Assembly: GCA_964035795.1 (NCBI GenBank)
Contig: OZ038322.1
Coordinates: 6,748,925-6,812,924 of the forward strand
Source of the DNA: Pterobdella sp. o SKG-2022
Lineage: Eukaryota; Annelida; Clitellata; Hirudinida; Piscicolidae
DNA length: 64,000 nucleotides
Direction of reading: 5' to 3'
Shown here piece by piece: positions 1 through 12,995 of this stretch. The notes under the pieces were generated by a model. The model made no database searches, was not told the DNA's origin, and saw only the letters and a list, made by a program, of their open reading frames with translations. Both the position numbers and the translations under genes were made by a program. How positions within the stretch are numbered: position 1 is the first letter of the stretch; each line of letters begins with the position of its first letter.

Positions 1-271
1 AATTAATACTTAACTGTAAAATTGCCTAATAAACTAATGAATTCACTTGAATATAAACTGAATATCCAATATTTTTTGACTTAACTAGGGTGATATTTGT
101 GAGTATCTTGGTTTAAAAGACATTAAAATTTTGATATTTTTTCTTTTTTCTTTTCTCTAATATCTAATCTCTTTTTAACAATGATTCCCTAATAATTTTT
201 TCAACTCAATATAAATGAACTTTATTCTATAAAGTAATATGTTTAGTGTTAATTGAACACACCCACAATAG

Positions 272-1759
272 ACGAATGTGGCAGATGAGAGCAGGAGCGG
301 TGGAGTGGTTGTCAAGTGAGATGATTAATATTTTTAATGTTTTCTATAAGTCTCCCTTATTATTCTGTATAGCTCAGCCAGTAGAGCATTAGGATAATTA
401 TCTGAAGTTTAAGCTTATATGTGTTTATTTAGATTTTATCAATTGAGTTTTTTTTCCACCTGCCACAGCTTGGAGACATACAAAAAGTGTGTGCAGAAAA
501 TACCAAACTTGAAGGTAATGGAGCATTCAAATCTGTACAAAGACCAGAAAGAGAGCATACAAGAAGCTGAGGAAAGTTTTCTTGGTGCCCAAAATCGCTT
601 GATTAAAAATGGTTTTTGCGAAGAAAGTGATGAAGATAGGAAAGAAGACAGATACAATGAATATCCTGATCAGAGTAAAGATATCCACTATTTGCATAAT
701 ACGTGGAGTTTTGGTAAAAATTACATGATTAAAAATATAGAAAGGAATGGATACGACTATAAAAGAAGTATTATAAACGATAACAATAAGTCTGAATCTC
801 CTCAAAAACATACGAATAACACCAAAAGTCGTGTGGTGTTTTCATATTCTCAAGACCCAACCAACAACAAAGAATGCCAAAACCGCCGCATGCTTTCAAC
901 TCCAAAGGATGTCCGGTGCGAGCATGAAGATGGATACGAATACACACAGCAAGGTAATTCTTTTGCTTCTTCCACTTTTTATGTACCTCTCAGAAGACAT
1001 AGCAGTGACAATCAACACGAAGGTAACATGCAACCACCGCAACAAATCCCGTATAAGCTGTCTAGAGATCATAGAAAATTATCAACTAGCCAGCATAAAC
1101 TTCCTATAGATGAAAGTAATAATTATGTTTTACCAAGAATGTATTTCCAGAAGAAATTTTTTCCGAATAAAAGTTATCAATTAGCTCAAGAAAATCCACT
1201 GTGTCTGATAAGTCCTTATCACGACGTTGAAGATAACTTTGATGACATTGACTTTCAGCACACAGAAAACATTAACAAAAACCCACGAGCCTATCAAAGC
1301 GATAAACCCCTTTTGTACCCCACACCACTCAGTACAAACATAACTGATGATGAGTTGCAAGGTTACGATTTCAATGGTAATCTAGAACCATATGGTTTGT
1401 ATTATAAGAAAAATATCAATAAAGCATTACAAACTGGTTATGACGACCGCAAAGAGAATCGAAAAAATTATGGCAGTGCACATAGAGGGATTGATACAAT
1501 AGAACATAATCGTAATAATTATAATAGAACTAAACATTACTACGAATTAATGACTGGGGATAACATACCTAAGCATGTAACAAAACTCAATGTTAATTAC
1601 GATGAAATAAAAACTGGGAATTATAACAAATATCATCAAAACGTTAACAATATGTACAATACCAATAAAAATAAAGCCATTAGACTGATAAACAGTACTG
1701 TGAGAGACAATTTCAAAACAGAGCTCAGAGTCGGGGGTTTCCAAAGGTCTTTGCTATGA
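272..1759 (+). CDS. Unrecognised Asn/Tyr/Lys-rich protein, 3' part
   Basis: I do not recognise this gene. The large last exon is 469-1759. It begins after a strong acceptor (a T/C tract ending CACAG) and ends at TGA 1757-1759. A small upstream exon, 272-315, lies between an AG acceptor and a GTGAG donor. It joins the last exon in frame (AA+C), giving ...GVVVNLETYKKCVQKIPNL. The open frame could be extended to an ATG at 419, but that part lies in the intron. The encoded part is about 445 residues, very hydrophilic, rich in Asn, Tyr, Lys and Asp. It has no visible signal peptide, membrane segment or zinc motif and looks largely disordered. The start of the gene is off the left edge. AATAAA lies at 2026-2031. 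The long uninterrupted frame in AT-rich DNA supports a real exon; function unknown. Confidence 0.6.
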
Positions 1760-2795
1760 TATTCAACAAGCCTATAAACCAGATGATTTTTACAGTTACG
1801 ATTATGTATCATTTAAAACTGCATTATTTCGCCAGTATATACCCTTTGTATATAGTATACAGTCATTTGAGTAATTAGGTTTTATGGATTTCTTCGATTT
1901 TATATTCTGTTTTTAAGTAAAGACCGCACCACTTTTTTAGCCTTTAAGACAGACTATCAAATCCTGTATGTGCGATTTTTCTATATTTATTCAACTTTTA
2001 TCTAACACTTCTTTTTGTAATTTTTAATAAAGCATATTTTTTTTATGATTTTATAAATCTTTTAATGATTTTACATTCAGTTATTGACTTCAAACTGACG
2101 CTAAAAAATTACTAAAATAGTTTTTGCTTTTTTTAAAGTATCATTTACAAGTCACATTACATGCAGATAATTAATGAATTAAAAATGATATCAAAGTAAA
2201 AAAGACCAAAAATTAGCTTGTTAATACTAAAAAAGTATATGTAAATTAACCTTTTAAAAAATTTGAAGGTTTAAGGCAAGATTTATATTAGCTCTCCAAT
2301 AAAGATATATACTTGAACATGTCTCATCATATGTCGTTATAAAATTAGTACACTTGAAAATAATTCAAAAAGTCTCAAACCCCAATAAAACTATTGGTGT
2401 AATAGACGAATAATGTCTTTAAAAATATCTAAAATTATACATGAAATATTGGGTAAAATAAATGTTTCAAAATTTTCCAATAACCACAAGCCCATACGGC
2501 CACCTGTTCATAATACTCATGTACAATTGTTAGCAATTTAAAATAAAACAAAGATGATTAGGTAAATAAAGTGTTTAATTACAATTTTGAAATGAATAAA
2601 TTTTGAAGGAAAGTAATATTAACAATCCAATCTTTCCAAAAAATCAAATTTCAAAGCAATTTAGGCTTGAAGGTTCATTAAAATGTCCTCAAATCTATAA
2701 AATCATTCAATAATTTAAATATCATATTTATATAACCAGAAATTTCCTTCAAAAGCACAGTTTTGGCTCCGATTAAATGCATGGGGAGTAACAAA
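1760..2795. other. Convergent 3' intergenic stretch
   Basis: Non-coding DNA between the 3' ends of the first gene and the ZFAND3-like gene. It holds their presumed 3' UTRs. I see no RNA gene, repeat or open frame of interest. Confidence 0.6.
2026..2031 (+). terminator. Poly(A) signal of the first gene
   Basis: Canonical AATAAA about 270 bp after the stop codon at 1759, in a T-rich 3' UTR-like stretch. It is the only well-placed signal before the convergent zinc-finger gene. The cleavage site cannot be read from the sequence. Confidence 0.45.
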
Positions 2796-5700
2796 TCATG
2801 AGTCAGAGTCAAGTCTCTTTAGTGAGGTGCCTACGTGCTTCTTGGGACTGACCATCTTTTCCTTAGCCTCCTGCCTGCCAACCGCCTTGTGGTCAAACGA
2901 GCAGTCGTGTTGCTCTGGCAGTCGATGCTTGTCGCAAAATAAACCGTCTGAAATTGTCAGTTTGAAGCTCAAGCGATCAACTGAATGCTAATCTATCTTA
3001 TAAGTGAATTTTTAAAATTTTGTCAAACTAAGAATTGGTAGTTTTGGTTTTAAATCAAACTTCGGAAAAAATTACTCGAATTGATGAATATTGAGCTTTA
3101 TTTTTACTTACTACATTTACAACGTCCAGTTAAGTCAGAGGTAATGGGCAGTTTGGCCTGTTAAAATCGATGTAGTTTTAGTTATGGTGGAAAAAATATA
3201 AAATCATTCAATAAATTTATTTCGAAAAAAAAAAATTCTCATGATAGTGAAAACACAGAGATTAAACAGTATAGTAACTATTCATATTTCTCTAAACAAA
3301 AGCACTGCAAATGACAGACACCTTGCAAAACTGGCATCTCCTTTTTGGTTTTTGTTCAGTCTCAGTGGACACACTCCTGGTTAGCAGAGGTTCAGTCTCT
3401 GTAGAAACAGTGGCAGTTGTTGGCCCCCTTAACTGCTCAGTCGATGTACCCACTGAACTCCTCAGTGCAACCTCAGCCCCTGCTTGCTCCACCACTACAC
3501 TGTGTTCCAATTACATGGTGGTTTTGAGTTATATGCCTTCAGCATTATTAATTATATTATTGTCATGGGGTTTCCCAATTGGTTACCAAGTTTCAGCATT
3601 TGCTTACCAAATCTTTGCTTTTAGTTATAAAATTTTTGCAATTGATTAGCAAATTCTAAAAAATAAATGAAATATATTTATTCAAATAAAAGTTTAGTCA
3701 AAACAATCGAAAAAAAAATTATATTTGATTTTAGATTTTGATAAATATAACATTTTTAAAATTTGATGGAAAAATTTTCTTCAATGTTTCATTTATGTTT
3801 TCGAAGCTCCACTGAGGGAAGCAAAACCTTATGTGCCATGCAAAACTAAAAGAAACTTGAAAAATAATTGATAAAACTGAGAAAAATTGATTAAAATTCA
3901 TTTTGCGGAAATTTTTGTTGATTATATATTTCCTACTAAAAATGCCATACTCAGCAGAGTTCACTTCCAAGACAAACCTCAAAAGATTTTTTCATTCAAT
4001 TTTAAAAATTTATTCCAATTTAATAGTTTTTATAAAAAATTTTCGATTTTAGGATACTTAAAATAATTTTTCATTTTATTGAATTTTTTTCATTTATTTT
4101 TAAAAATTTCGTAATCAACTGCAAAGATTTTTCAAGCAGATGCAAGGATTTGGTATTCAATTGATAAACCCTAATATTATTATACGTCATCCTTATTATT
4201 TTGTTAATAGCCTATTTTGCTTAGAAGAGAAGGAGGAAAATGTAGTAGTAGTAATAGTAGAAAAATTAGGTAGTATTAATAGTAATAGAATTAGAAGTGG
4301 TAGTAATAGTAGTAGTAGAAGTAGTAATAGAAGTAATAGTAGCAGTAACTGGGTATTTAATATTATAAAAAGTATCTCTTATGATCGTTTATTTCTAGTA
4401 TTATCAGCGTTGATTTTAAGTGTATGCACAAGAATGCTTTCCAATGAAATGATATTTGAATATTAAAATAATCTAATAACATAAAAATCTTTTTTTTTAA
4501 AAACACCTTAATTAATTTTAAAATCAATTACTTGAAAAAAAGATGAAAAGCAAAAGATAGTTATTTTAAAAACTAATTGAAAAATTAAAAATACAAAGTT
4601 GCATCATAACTACTGATCTCAATTATGTAATAAATACGTTTTAGTTTTAATACAAAAAAATCAATTTAAAAAATTCCATTGGCACATATAACAGAATATG
4701 AGAGAGTTAAATTTATAACAGCATTATGATGATAATCTTATCATTTTGATTCAACTCAATGACTCAAAAAATCACAACCCTTACTTGTCTCCATGTGATA
4801 AGGATGGCAGATCGGCTTCGACAAAAGTGGTCGTAATGGCTGTTCTATTTGTACCAATACAAGTTACTGCAGTGGTTTGTGAAGAGCTAATGGGGTTACT
4901 ATTAGTCTCCAATTGAGCAGTTGCAGCTTGTGGTGTTGCATTGTCATTTTTAGGCGATGGGTCAGTAATTTTTTCTTCAGTATTGGCTATGGGTGTTTCT
5001 GTTGTTGAAGATGGAATTGTGTCAGTTTCTAAATTTTGACCATTGCTGCAAGCTTTGGGTGTGTCTGTATGTCATATATTTATGGCCTAGAAACTCTTGA
5101 AGTTAATGCCACCATAATCTTATTTTAAATTGTATCACAAATATATGGCTACTTAATTTATTTTGTGAAAGTCATACAAAACCAATAGGAATTTATCTAT
5201 ATAAAAACTCCATCACAAACCTGGTGTGACAATCACTTGCACTGAATTTCCTATTTGACAATCATTATTCTTTAACAGCATCTCTGTAACAATATTTCAA
5301 CATAACACTGAAAAACCATGAAAATCTTTGGCATTTAAATTAATTTATATGTTATTATTGTTTAATTATACACTAAAACTTAATTTATTAAAATAGTTTA
5401 AAGGGCTAAACTTATCAAAAACAATATTTTTTTGAATGGTTATAATGAAACTCCTTATGTTATGAGTCTAATTAAAGAATTATAAACATATATAATTTTA
5501 GTTAAATAGAAGCAAGTTCATAAGCACCTTTGTAACATTTGGAGCATAAGCCTGAGGTGTTGGGAGACCTTTGAACATTTTTTAAAATATTAAATGAATA
5601 ATATTTATTAAATTTTTTGGTATATAGTTTTTAGTTTTATAGATTGAAATTTTAAGAAATGAAGGTTGTTTAAAGAATATTTAGGAAAGATTAATAAAAA

Positions 5701-6071
5701 TTTTGGATCAAATTAGTATTTAAATTTGACTTCAACTTGAATGCAGTTTAGAATTCAAACCCTTATTTTGACAATTCATTCTAATAAAGCAAATCATAAG
5801 TTCCAATTTATGAAATGAAGATTTTATGCAATAATGATGTAAAAAATCAAAAATAAATCTTTTGAAAATTGTGATATCAATGAAAAGTTGGAGTATAAAT
5901 GAGATATTGAAAATTATTTTTTAAAAAACATTAATAAAAACTGAACATTGTTTTTTTAGGTTAAGTTGAAGATGTGATTCAAGAATACAATTGATAATAT
6001 TGAAAATACAATTTTTCTCACCCCCAAAAACCACAAGGACAAAGAGGAGGTTCTCGATCAGAATCCGCCAT
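2796..6071 (-). CDS. ZFAND3: ZFAND3-like A20/AN1 zinc-finger protein
   Basis: Complete seven-exon gene of 269 codons, reconstructed from splice sites: 6022-6071, 5528-5568, 5221-5283, 4785-5064, 3322-3499, 3112-3157 and 2796-2947 (stop at 2796-2798). All phases join without a stop. Residues 1-40 start [17 protein letters not shown] and form an A20-type finger (C-P-C-G-F-W-G...C-S-K-C). The middle is a long Ser/Thr/Glu-rich linker. The C-terminus is an AN1 finger: RRCQFCK...GRCKCN...[13 protein letters not shown]...[13 protein letters not shown] is characteristic of ZFAND3 rather than ZFAND5/6. Human ZFAND3 is 227 residues, and the excess here is in the linker. Family members are cytosolic or nuclear zinc-binding proteins; A20/AN1 proteins often bind ubiquitin, though ZFAND3's own role is less settled. 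The 5' UTR is not defined. Confidence 0.9.
4236..4346. repeat. Imperfect TAG/AAT trinucleotide tract
   Basis: A run of GTA, TAG and AAT triplets (such as GTAGTAGTAATAGTAG and AGTAGTAATAGAAGTAATAG) inside intron 4 of the ZFAND3-like gene. It produces a Ser/Asn-rich open frame on the plus strand (4140-4466) that is only a by-product of the repeat. Confidence 0.7.
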
Positions 6072-6996
6072 TTTCACTTTTAATTATCAATTTCGAAATT
6101 TATTTTATCTATCTTTTTTAATTATTCAATAGATTTTCGGTTTTTTCATTGCTTTGCAGTTAACCGTTACTTTATCTAGTCCCATTTATAGCCTTTTGAG
6201 GAAGAAATCCTAAAAAGATGTATGAAGTTGCATCAAAAAAATATTTATAAAATTACGAATGACATTTTTAATAATTTTAAAATTTATGCTTTCATTTAAA
6301 TAAAAGTTCACAGTTTCCGGTTTATTTCCCTAACAACGTTAAAAGAATTAAAATTTTATTAGAAAATATTAAAATTATTTAACCAAATTAAATTTGAATT
6401 TTATCTCTAATGTTATTCAGGTTTTTTATAGGTTCTTTTGTTACTTATCATATTTGTCGTTGTTATCACTGAAGAAGGTAAAGAAAAATTTTTAAAAGAT
6501 GGAAAAATTATTCTGATTTTTAACTACTTAATATTGTTGAAAAATTCGCTTTTAGTCTTATGTGAAAACAGGAAAAAATAATAGGTGGTTCTTTTGTTGT
6601 AATAAATAATGGTTGTTTTTGAAGAAAAAATTTAAAAAAACTTCTGTTGCTAGTTATTTTCATCTTGTTCCAGGAAAGAGTAAAATTTATAATATTTATC
6701 TGTATACATGAAAAGATTTGATAGTTAATAATGTTCTAAAAAACACGAAAAATTTAGATGCATTGAATGGAATAGTGAAGCTACAGTTTTGATAAACTTT
6801 CTTTAAGATTTTAGAGGTTATATTGTATTTCAGAGTATATTTTATTTCAAATCTAGATTTGTATTATAAATTTCTTTTTTATTGTATAAAGTACATAGAT
6901 CCGATAAAAAAACGTCGCTAATACATTGACAATTCATTAAGTTAAAAACTTTCATCTTTTACGACCGCTTATAAATAGTATCACAACTATTTGTAC

Positions 6997-7032
6997 AGCG
7001 CCAAGTATACTCGAGTTGTTTGTCTTGGCGCT
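6997..7032. repeat. Inverted repeat with 9-bp arms
   Basis: AGCGCCAAG at 6997-7005 and its exact reverse complement CTTGGCGCT at 7024-7032, separated by 18 nt. The right arm continues into TTTATAAAT, resembling the tail of the SINE described at 18774 and 20539 (GCGCTTTATAAAT), so this may be a SINE scrap. Confidence 0.6.
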
Positions 7033-10000
7033 TTATAAATTGAAATAGAATTATCTGACTTTTCACTTTTTTTCTGTATTAATGAACTTTCAAATATTTG
7101 TTTATTTAGAGGCTAAAGTTTGGCGTTATAATAAGTTTTCATTTTTTTTCATACTTTTTAATATTTTTCTGTCTAACCAGTGATATTCAATCATTTTTAT
7201 ATTAACCATTTCTTGAGACCCATTGTCATGGGTTAAGAAATTAATGGCGCGTTTCACCGAAGACTGCCGAATTCTAGAAGCTTCGCGATAATAAGCTTTC
7301 TTGATTAATCTGTTATATTCTTTATCTAGTACATTCCTTTGTGTGGCTATATAATCAATAACCAGGGTTCATTTGATTACATAATAAATGTCCTTAAGCA
7401 ACAAATTTTTTTTATCTGTCGTTAGTTATTGACATTTTATATATCAGGAATTATTTGATACTAAAGGTTTTATCCAAAAGTACGAAGCTTATTGTTAACT
7501 GTGTAGCAAGGTTCGATAATTTTAAAAATATATTTTCAGCTTGAAAACATCATTATGTTACTGTGTTGATGAGTTATTTCTCTACAGTGCACTGTGGAAG
7601 TAGCAACCGTATACTAGTAACAAACTCGAATACAACACATGAAGTTGTGACATCCTTGCTTGAGCCAGAAATCAAAAGGTCCAGGTGGATATAAGTAGCC
7701 CTGAAAATAACCTGTAATTAAACGTTGAAAATGTAGAATTCAAGAGATTAACAGTTACCAAGGAGGGTTGTTTAAAGTAAGGAAGAGTATTTAATTCTAG
7801 AAGAAAAAGTAAATGTTTGGAAGGAATCATTATAATATGTCTGGGTTCAAACAGAAGCACAAAAAATAGGTAAAACGCCTTTCTCGGTCGTAACTCAACC
7901 CTTTCCAAAATACATGTTTTCTTTCCCATGTTTTTATCTCAACGCATACCTGGGTTCTAAAAGTTTTGAGGTCCAACCTGTAGAGACAAGAGTTTTTTGA
8001 AGGTAAGTTTTGAAGGCGTATTAAAATATTTTAAAACAAATAAGTCCTAGTCCTAATTATTAATATTATGAATTAATATTTATTATAAAATCCTAAAGGT
8101 AAGAGCAGTTAGTTATTTCTGAGATGTTGCAAAATTTTGCTTTTGTTTTCAGGTTATTAAAGTCTTCCTTTCATACAATTTTTTTCACATATTTCTTAAA
8201 CTTTGACCTTCTAGCCGGCTTTCTACAAACTTCTTTATTTTTACTTAGCTTCTAACATTCTATATCTTTCTTGGTCACACATTTTTAGTCGCAGTTTCTT
8301 AAATCTTTTATTGCTTAGTTATTTTCTCTTATTTCCAACATTTGACTTGAACTCTATGTTAAATAAGTTTATACCTAATGATGAGTCTTAAGAAATTGAA
8401 ATGTCTCTTGAAAAAATAAACCTATATGAAACCGATGTAGTTTTACAAAAATACTGAGCTCATTAATGTATAATAACATTGAATTAAGGAAATCCTTATT
8501 TTTACTTTGAAAGGATATACTTGTAACTAAAAGCTTCGTACTTTTTAAATAAAACTGTTCAGTTTTCAGTAATTTGTGCGTTTATTGGCTTATAAAGTTC
8601 TTTTTTTTCCAAAAGTTTACTAAATATAAGAATAAATACTTAAAATGCTCTAGGTAAACTGGATCGTGTCTCAGTCTTCTCTCTCTTAATTAATTTACAA
8701 TGTTTTAGTTGTTTTGTTGACAGTATTGTATCAAATATCTTCCCTTATTTCTGCATCGTTTCATTTAATATTTAATTCTGAGGTCAAATCTCAACTATTA
8801 TTTGAACTTGTACAAAGTCATGTGACTGAAATAAAAACGATTATTGCAAGTCTAGATTATAATGGCGAATTATCAAGATGTTCCTAATATTCACTGTTAA
8901 AGTTAAAAACAGTCGTAATTTCCACTATTTGTAACAATATAAGTTAATGAAATAAAAATTTCGTGTTTATCTGTGTGTCTATTTTCGATGTAAAAAAAAA
9001 ACGGTGGAAAATATGCATTTGAAAACTGCCCAGAAGTTTTGAAATCGCGAAATGAAAAAATAATTCTATTAAGAATAAAAAATACCCGGAAAACAATGTA
9101 CCTTTTAGAAGACTATTTCTCTCTATAAGTTTTTGGTTTCTATATATATTTATACGAGTATGAAATACCTTAAAAACCCAATGATCATGTGAGTTTTGTT
9201 GGTTTTAGCAATGATTAATCGTTGCTTATATATCATTCTCTCACACCACAAAGATATTTATTAAAACACATGTTGAAGTATAAACCATGTGGTTTTTTTG
9301 TATTAGTTCAAAAATTATTGTCCTTTAACTGCCTCCAATTTTGATTTTAAAGAAATATAGAGGCCTATTATGAAAAGGGTTGAAAATTATAAAACTACAC
9401 AAATTTATGTTTGAATATTAGGTAAGAGTTATAAAATTGTAGCTTTAAGAGATAATGAATGATCATTCAACTTCAAAATAGGATAACCATTCAACAATTG
9501 ACATTAAAACCACTCATGAACTCCAAGAACCGTCACATTACAATTCACTTGAGAAAACCCTTTTAATTAACATAAATCCTATAATGAATATAGATGAATT
9601 ACTTCAAATTAATTTAGTTCAGTTTGTTTGAGTTTTTTCAAACAAATGTGACCACTGTTTTAACCAACGAAGGATTACTGGAACATTTTCAGAGACATTG
9701 TATGTATTATTATGATGTTTTTCAACAAAAACATCAAATGTGTGAAATTTTAAAGACATTTATCACTCTAGCAATGAGGTGCATGATGTTTCTTCAGGTT
9801 TCCTCTAAGCTGGAGAATTTCTGTCGACAATCGTATCAATTTCGAAAGGCTTTTGATGGAATACTACCGTAAATTTATCCGTTCAAGAAACGCGTTGAAG
9901 TTGTTTTAAAAGATCTTGATTCAAACTTTTTCGAATTAAAATACCAATAATAACACAAATTTTGAAAAACTCGTATGAATAAAAAGCTTTTTTCGTAAAT

Positions 10001-11360
10001 AGTCTGCAATTCAAAACATTGTATGGTGCGCAAGCCAACAGCTTGAAATCAAATTGATTTCATAGCGATTAAATTGTTCAAATATAAGCCAATTTGCTAA
10101 CCATCAGTTTTCTGCAGCATTTTATCACAATCATGTTTGCAACAATTATCCATTCGTTTTGATTTTATGAATTCCTATGTAATTACTTTCATTAAATGTT
10201 TATAGATTGGCTTTAATGCGCTTTTGAAGTAAAATGGTTTTAGACTCAGTTTATAGTTAAACAAATTCAAGTTTGAAGTATGCTTAAAGCTTCATGTTTC
10301 ACTTTTTTAAATAACCCAATTCTATGGATTCTGACTAAAACATTGATGAAACTTTATACTGTCATATAGCTAATAATCATGCATAATTGAGCTTCATTAT
10401 GGAATTAACAATAGTTTATTCTATAACACATTATCATTGAATAAGCTTAAAATTATTATTTTTCATTCCAAAAAGCATCTGAGCTTTTCCAAACTTATAA
10501 TGATCTTCTCAAGCTAAAATGAAATAACATAAATTACTGACCATTTAATGTTTTTCACTGTATTGAGTACGTTACACTGTTAACATAAATTTCAACGTCA
10601 TGAGGAGAGTATGGATACATTAATAAATTAGAAATCGTCAGTTCATTCCCTAATGTTTATCATAAGGTTCATTTTACAGAAATATAGAGTATTTCTGGAC
10701 ATTAGGGATATAAAAAGTGTTTATTTTTTAAAATTTCATGAAGCTTTTTGTAAGACGTTTTTAAGTTAATTTTTGAGTGATTTTATAAAATTTTTATGAA
10801 AAGTAGATTCATCTGTCTTAAATAATATATTTCAAACTCCCGGATCTTCGTTATAGTTTGAACATGAGGAAGAACAAAATTCAATAGGACAATGAAAAAA
10901 ACTATTATAATGTTTAAATTCTCAAATTTTAAACTCTCTTTATAACAGTATTTAATTGTAGCTAAAATGAGTAGTGGATATTTAATAATCTATAGTAGGA
11001 CTTTTTGTTGATTATTTATCGGCACAAACTTAGGAGTTTGGTTTGTAAGAGAACAGCATTACAAAAGCAAAAACATCAATTGCAAATGGTTCTTCCAAGT
11101 TATATATGAAGAATCTATTTAAAAACAAGAATGTTAAAGATTTGGTTTCTTATAGTAAATTCTCAGAATTTTCTCAAAAAAGGTGAAATTTTACTAAGCA
11201 ATATTAAACTTTTCAGAGACATCGTATGTCAATTGATGTTTTTTGTTCCAAAATATTGAGCAATATATAGTTTTTCTTCATTTTCTTTCCTCTTCAATTA
11301 ATCCAATTCAACTCCACAAATGAATCATCATCATACCATAAAATCCATCAAATACAACAC

Positions 11361-11455
11361 ATCGTCATGACGATAATGTACAGCCTGGATGAGCTGTACA
11401 GTATTGATTTTCCGCAGACGAGCACACAGGCAGTGCAGTCTTTATGAATATTCAT
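11361..11455. repeat. Cluster of three perfect inverted repeats
   Basis: ATCGTCATGACGAT (11361-11374) is a perfect 14-bp palindrome. TGTACAGC/GCTGTACA (11377-11384 and 11393-11400) is an 8-bp stem with an 8-nt loop. ATGAATATTCAT (about 11444-11455) is a perfect 12-bp palindrome. All lie in an island noticeably richer in G+C than its surroundings (about 11360-11640). A cis-regulatory element or repeat relic are both possible. Confidence 0.55.
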
Positions 11456-12977
11456 TATATCTCGGATACCTTGTGAGTTTTTGCAAATTTATATCACTCT
11501 TCAAGCGTTTTGATGGCGTGTATGTTATCTTATCGTGTGGGATTTATATAATAGAAGTCTCGTGGTCTTGTGCACACACATGGAGAGGTAGTGATGTTTG
11601 CTCAACGGAGATGCGCAACAAACGTGTGCTATTCAGACAAAAATGTCAATAAAAATATTTTTATCAAAATTCTTTTTTTATTATTTTTTTGAAAATATTG
11701 TTATAATAATAAAAATATTGATAATTTTTCAAAATATTTCAATTTTTTAATTTATATAAATAATTTATGTTATGGAAATCAAAGATGACAACTTTGTTGG
11801 ATTGAGTTGCGTCAGAATGAATGGAAAAGGTCAAGAAGAGACATGAGATGGGAAATTTAGTGAAAATATTGCTGTCCTTCTTTAGTATATCGCAAAAGTT
11901 ATGGCGAAAAGTACTTTAGTACTCTTATTCAACTCTCGATGTTAAAAGATGCTAAGATTAAACCTTGTTTGCAAAATTTAATTGTAAAATATCGTTGTTT
12001 TGACTGTTTAAATAATTATCAAATTTTTGTTTTTTAAGGTAGAATTACTTCAAAAAGAATAAAAATCTTTAATAATTTTATTTTATGATGAAAATTGATA
12101 ACTTAAAAGAATTGTTTTTGAGTGCAGCGGGTAAAAAATAACTGCTTGAGAGGTCTTCGAAAGAAAATTAGATCTTCTCCTCAAAAATCTTTGGAAAATC
12201 TAATAAAAGCTTTTAGACCATATAAAAGTTAAGTTTCAGTTTAGAGGTTCAAAACTATCGAACATTCATACAAACCCCCTCGCTAGACCGATGAGCATTA
12301 TCTCCTCGTTATTAGACAAAAAATTTTGAAAAATAATCCAAGTATCTTTGGTGAATATAAAAAACAAAAATCTTTTTATTTAATTCAAAGCGATGTGCGT
12401 ATGTTAGCATGGAAAATTTTAAAGAAGCAAAAGATACAGACATACAGTACACTCAAAAATCATGGCGGTTAGGAAGCTTCAGAAGTCCATTTTAAAAGGT
12501 GTTTGGTGTGGGTTTTGAGATTGTTTTAGAGATTTAATTTTTAATTTTTGATGTTTCAAAAGACTGTGATTGATTACATCGTTATCCATTGGTGTTTGTT
12601 TGTTTGTTTGTGTGTGTGTCTGGGTATTTTTTTGTGTGTCTGTGCGTTTTTTTTTTCTTTGTGTCTGTCTGTTTGTGTTTGTAAATTTATTATTTATGGA
12701 AACATGTTTGAATCTGTACAATCACATGCTTTTGAATGCTTCCAAATGACCCTCGAGGAAACACATACTATTGAATGGCATACATTCGTTATGTATAAAA
12801 CATATTCATATGCAAACTCTTTTTAATCTCTAACATTTTTTGTAGAAGTTTTAAAGACTGTTGATTTCAATTCTATCGACATAAAAATCACTTTTAAACG
12901 TTCAAAGAATCAGCATTCAACTGCATATATAAAACATATCAATACAAGCGAGGAAACATCATTATTTGACAATATCC

Positions 12978-12995
12978 TTGTATGCGCGCATACAA
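12978..12995. repeat. 18-bp perfect palindrome
   Basis: TTGTATGCGCGCATACAA equals its own reverse complement. It has a GCGC core in otherwise AT-rich DNA. No gene is nearby. Confidence 0.7.

Noticed and set aside
366..425. tRNA-like start TAGCTCAGCCAGTAGAGC suggesting a tRNA gene or SINE head
   Set aside because: An A-box-like sequence is present, but there is no B-box, no TpsiC arm and no closing acceptor stem; at most a degraded SINE scrap in an intron.
3311..3649. 112-codon plus-strand frame
   Set aside because: Antisense shadow of ZFAND3 exon 5 (3322-3499), which has matching splice sites and an AN1 finger on the minus strand.
9624..9872. 82-codon open frame as a possible exon
   Set aside because: No splice context or family match, and it overlaps a copy of the dispersed TTCAGAGACAT repeat motif.
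12479..12826. Overlapping Cys/Val-rich and Lys/Thr/Gln-rich frames
   Set aside because: Both come from a TG-rich low-complexity patch.
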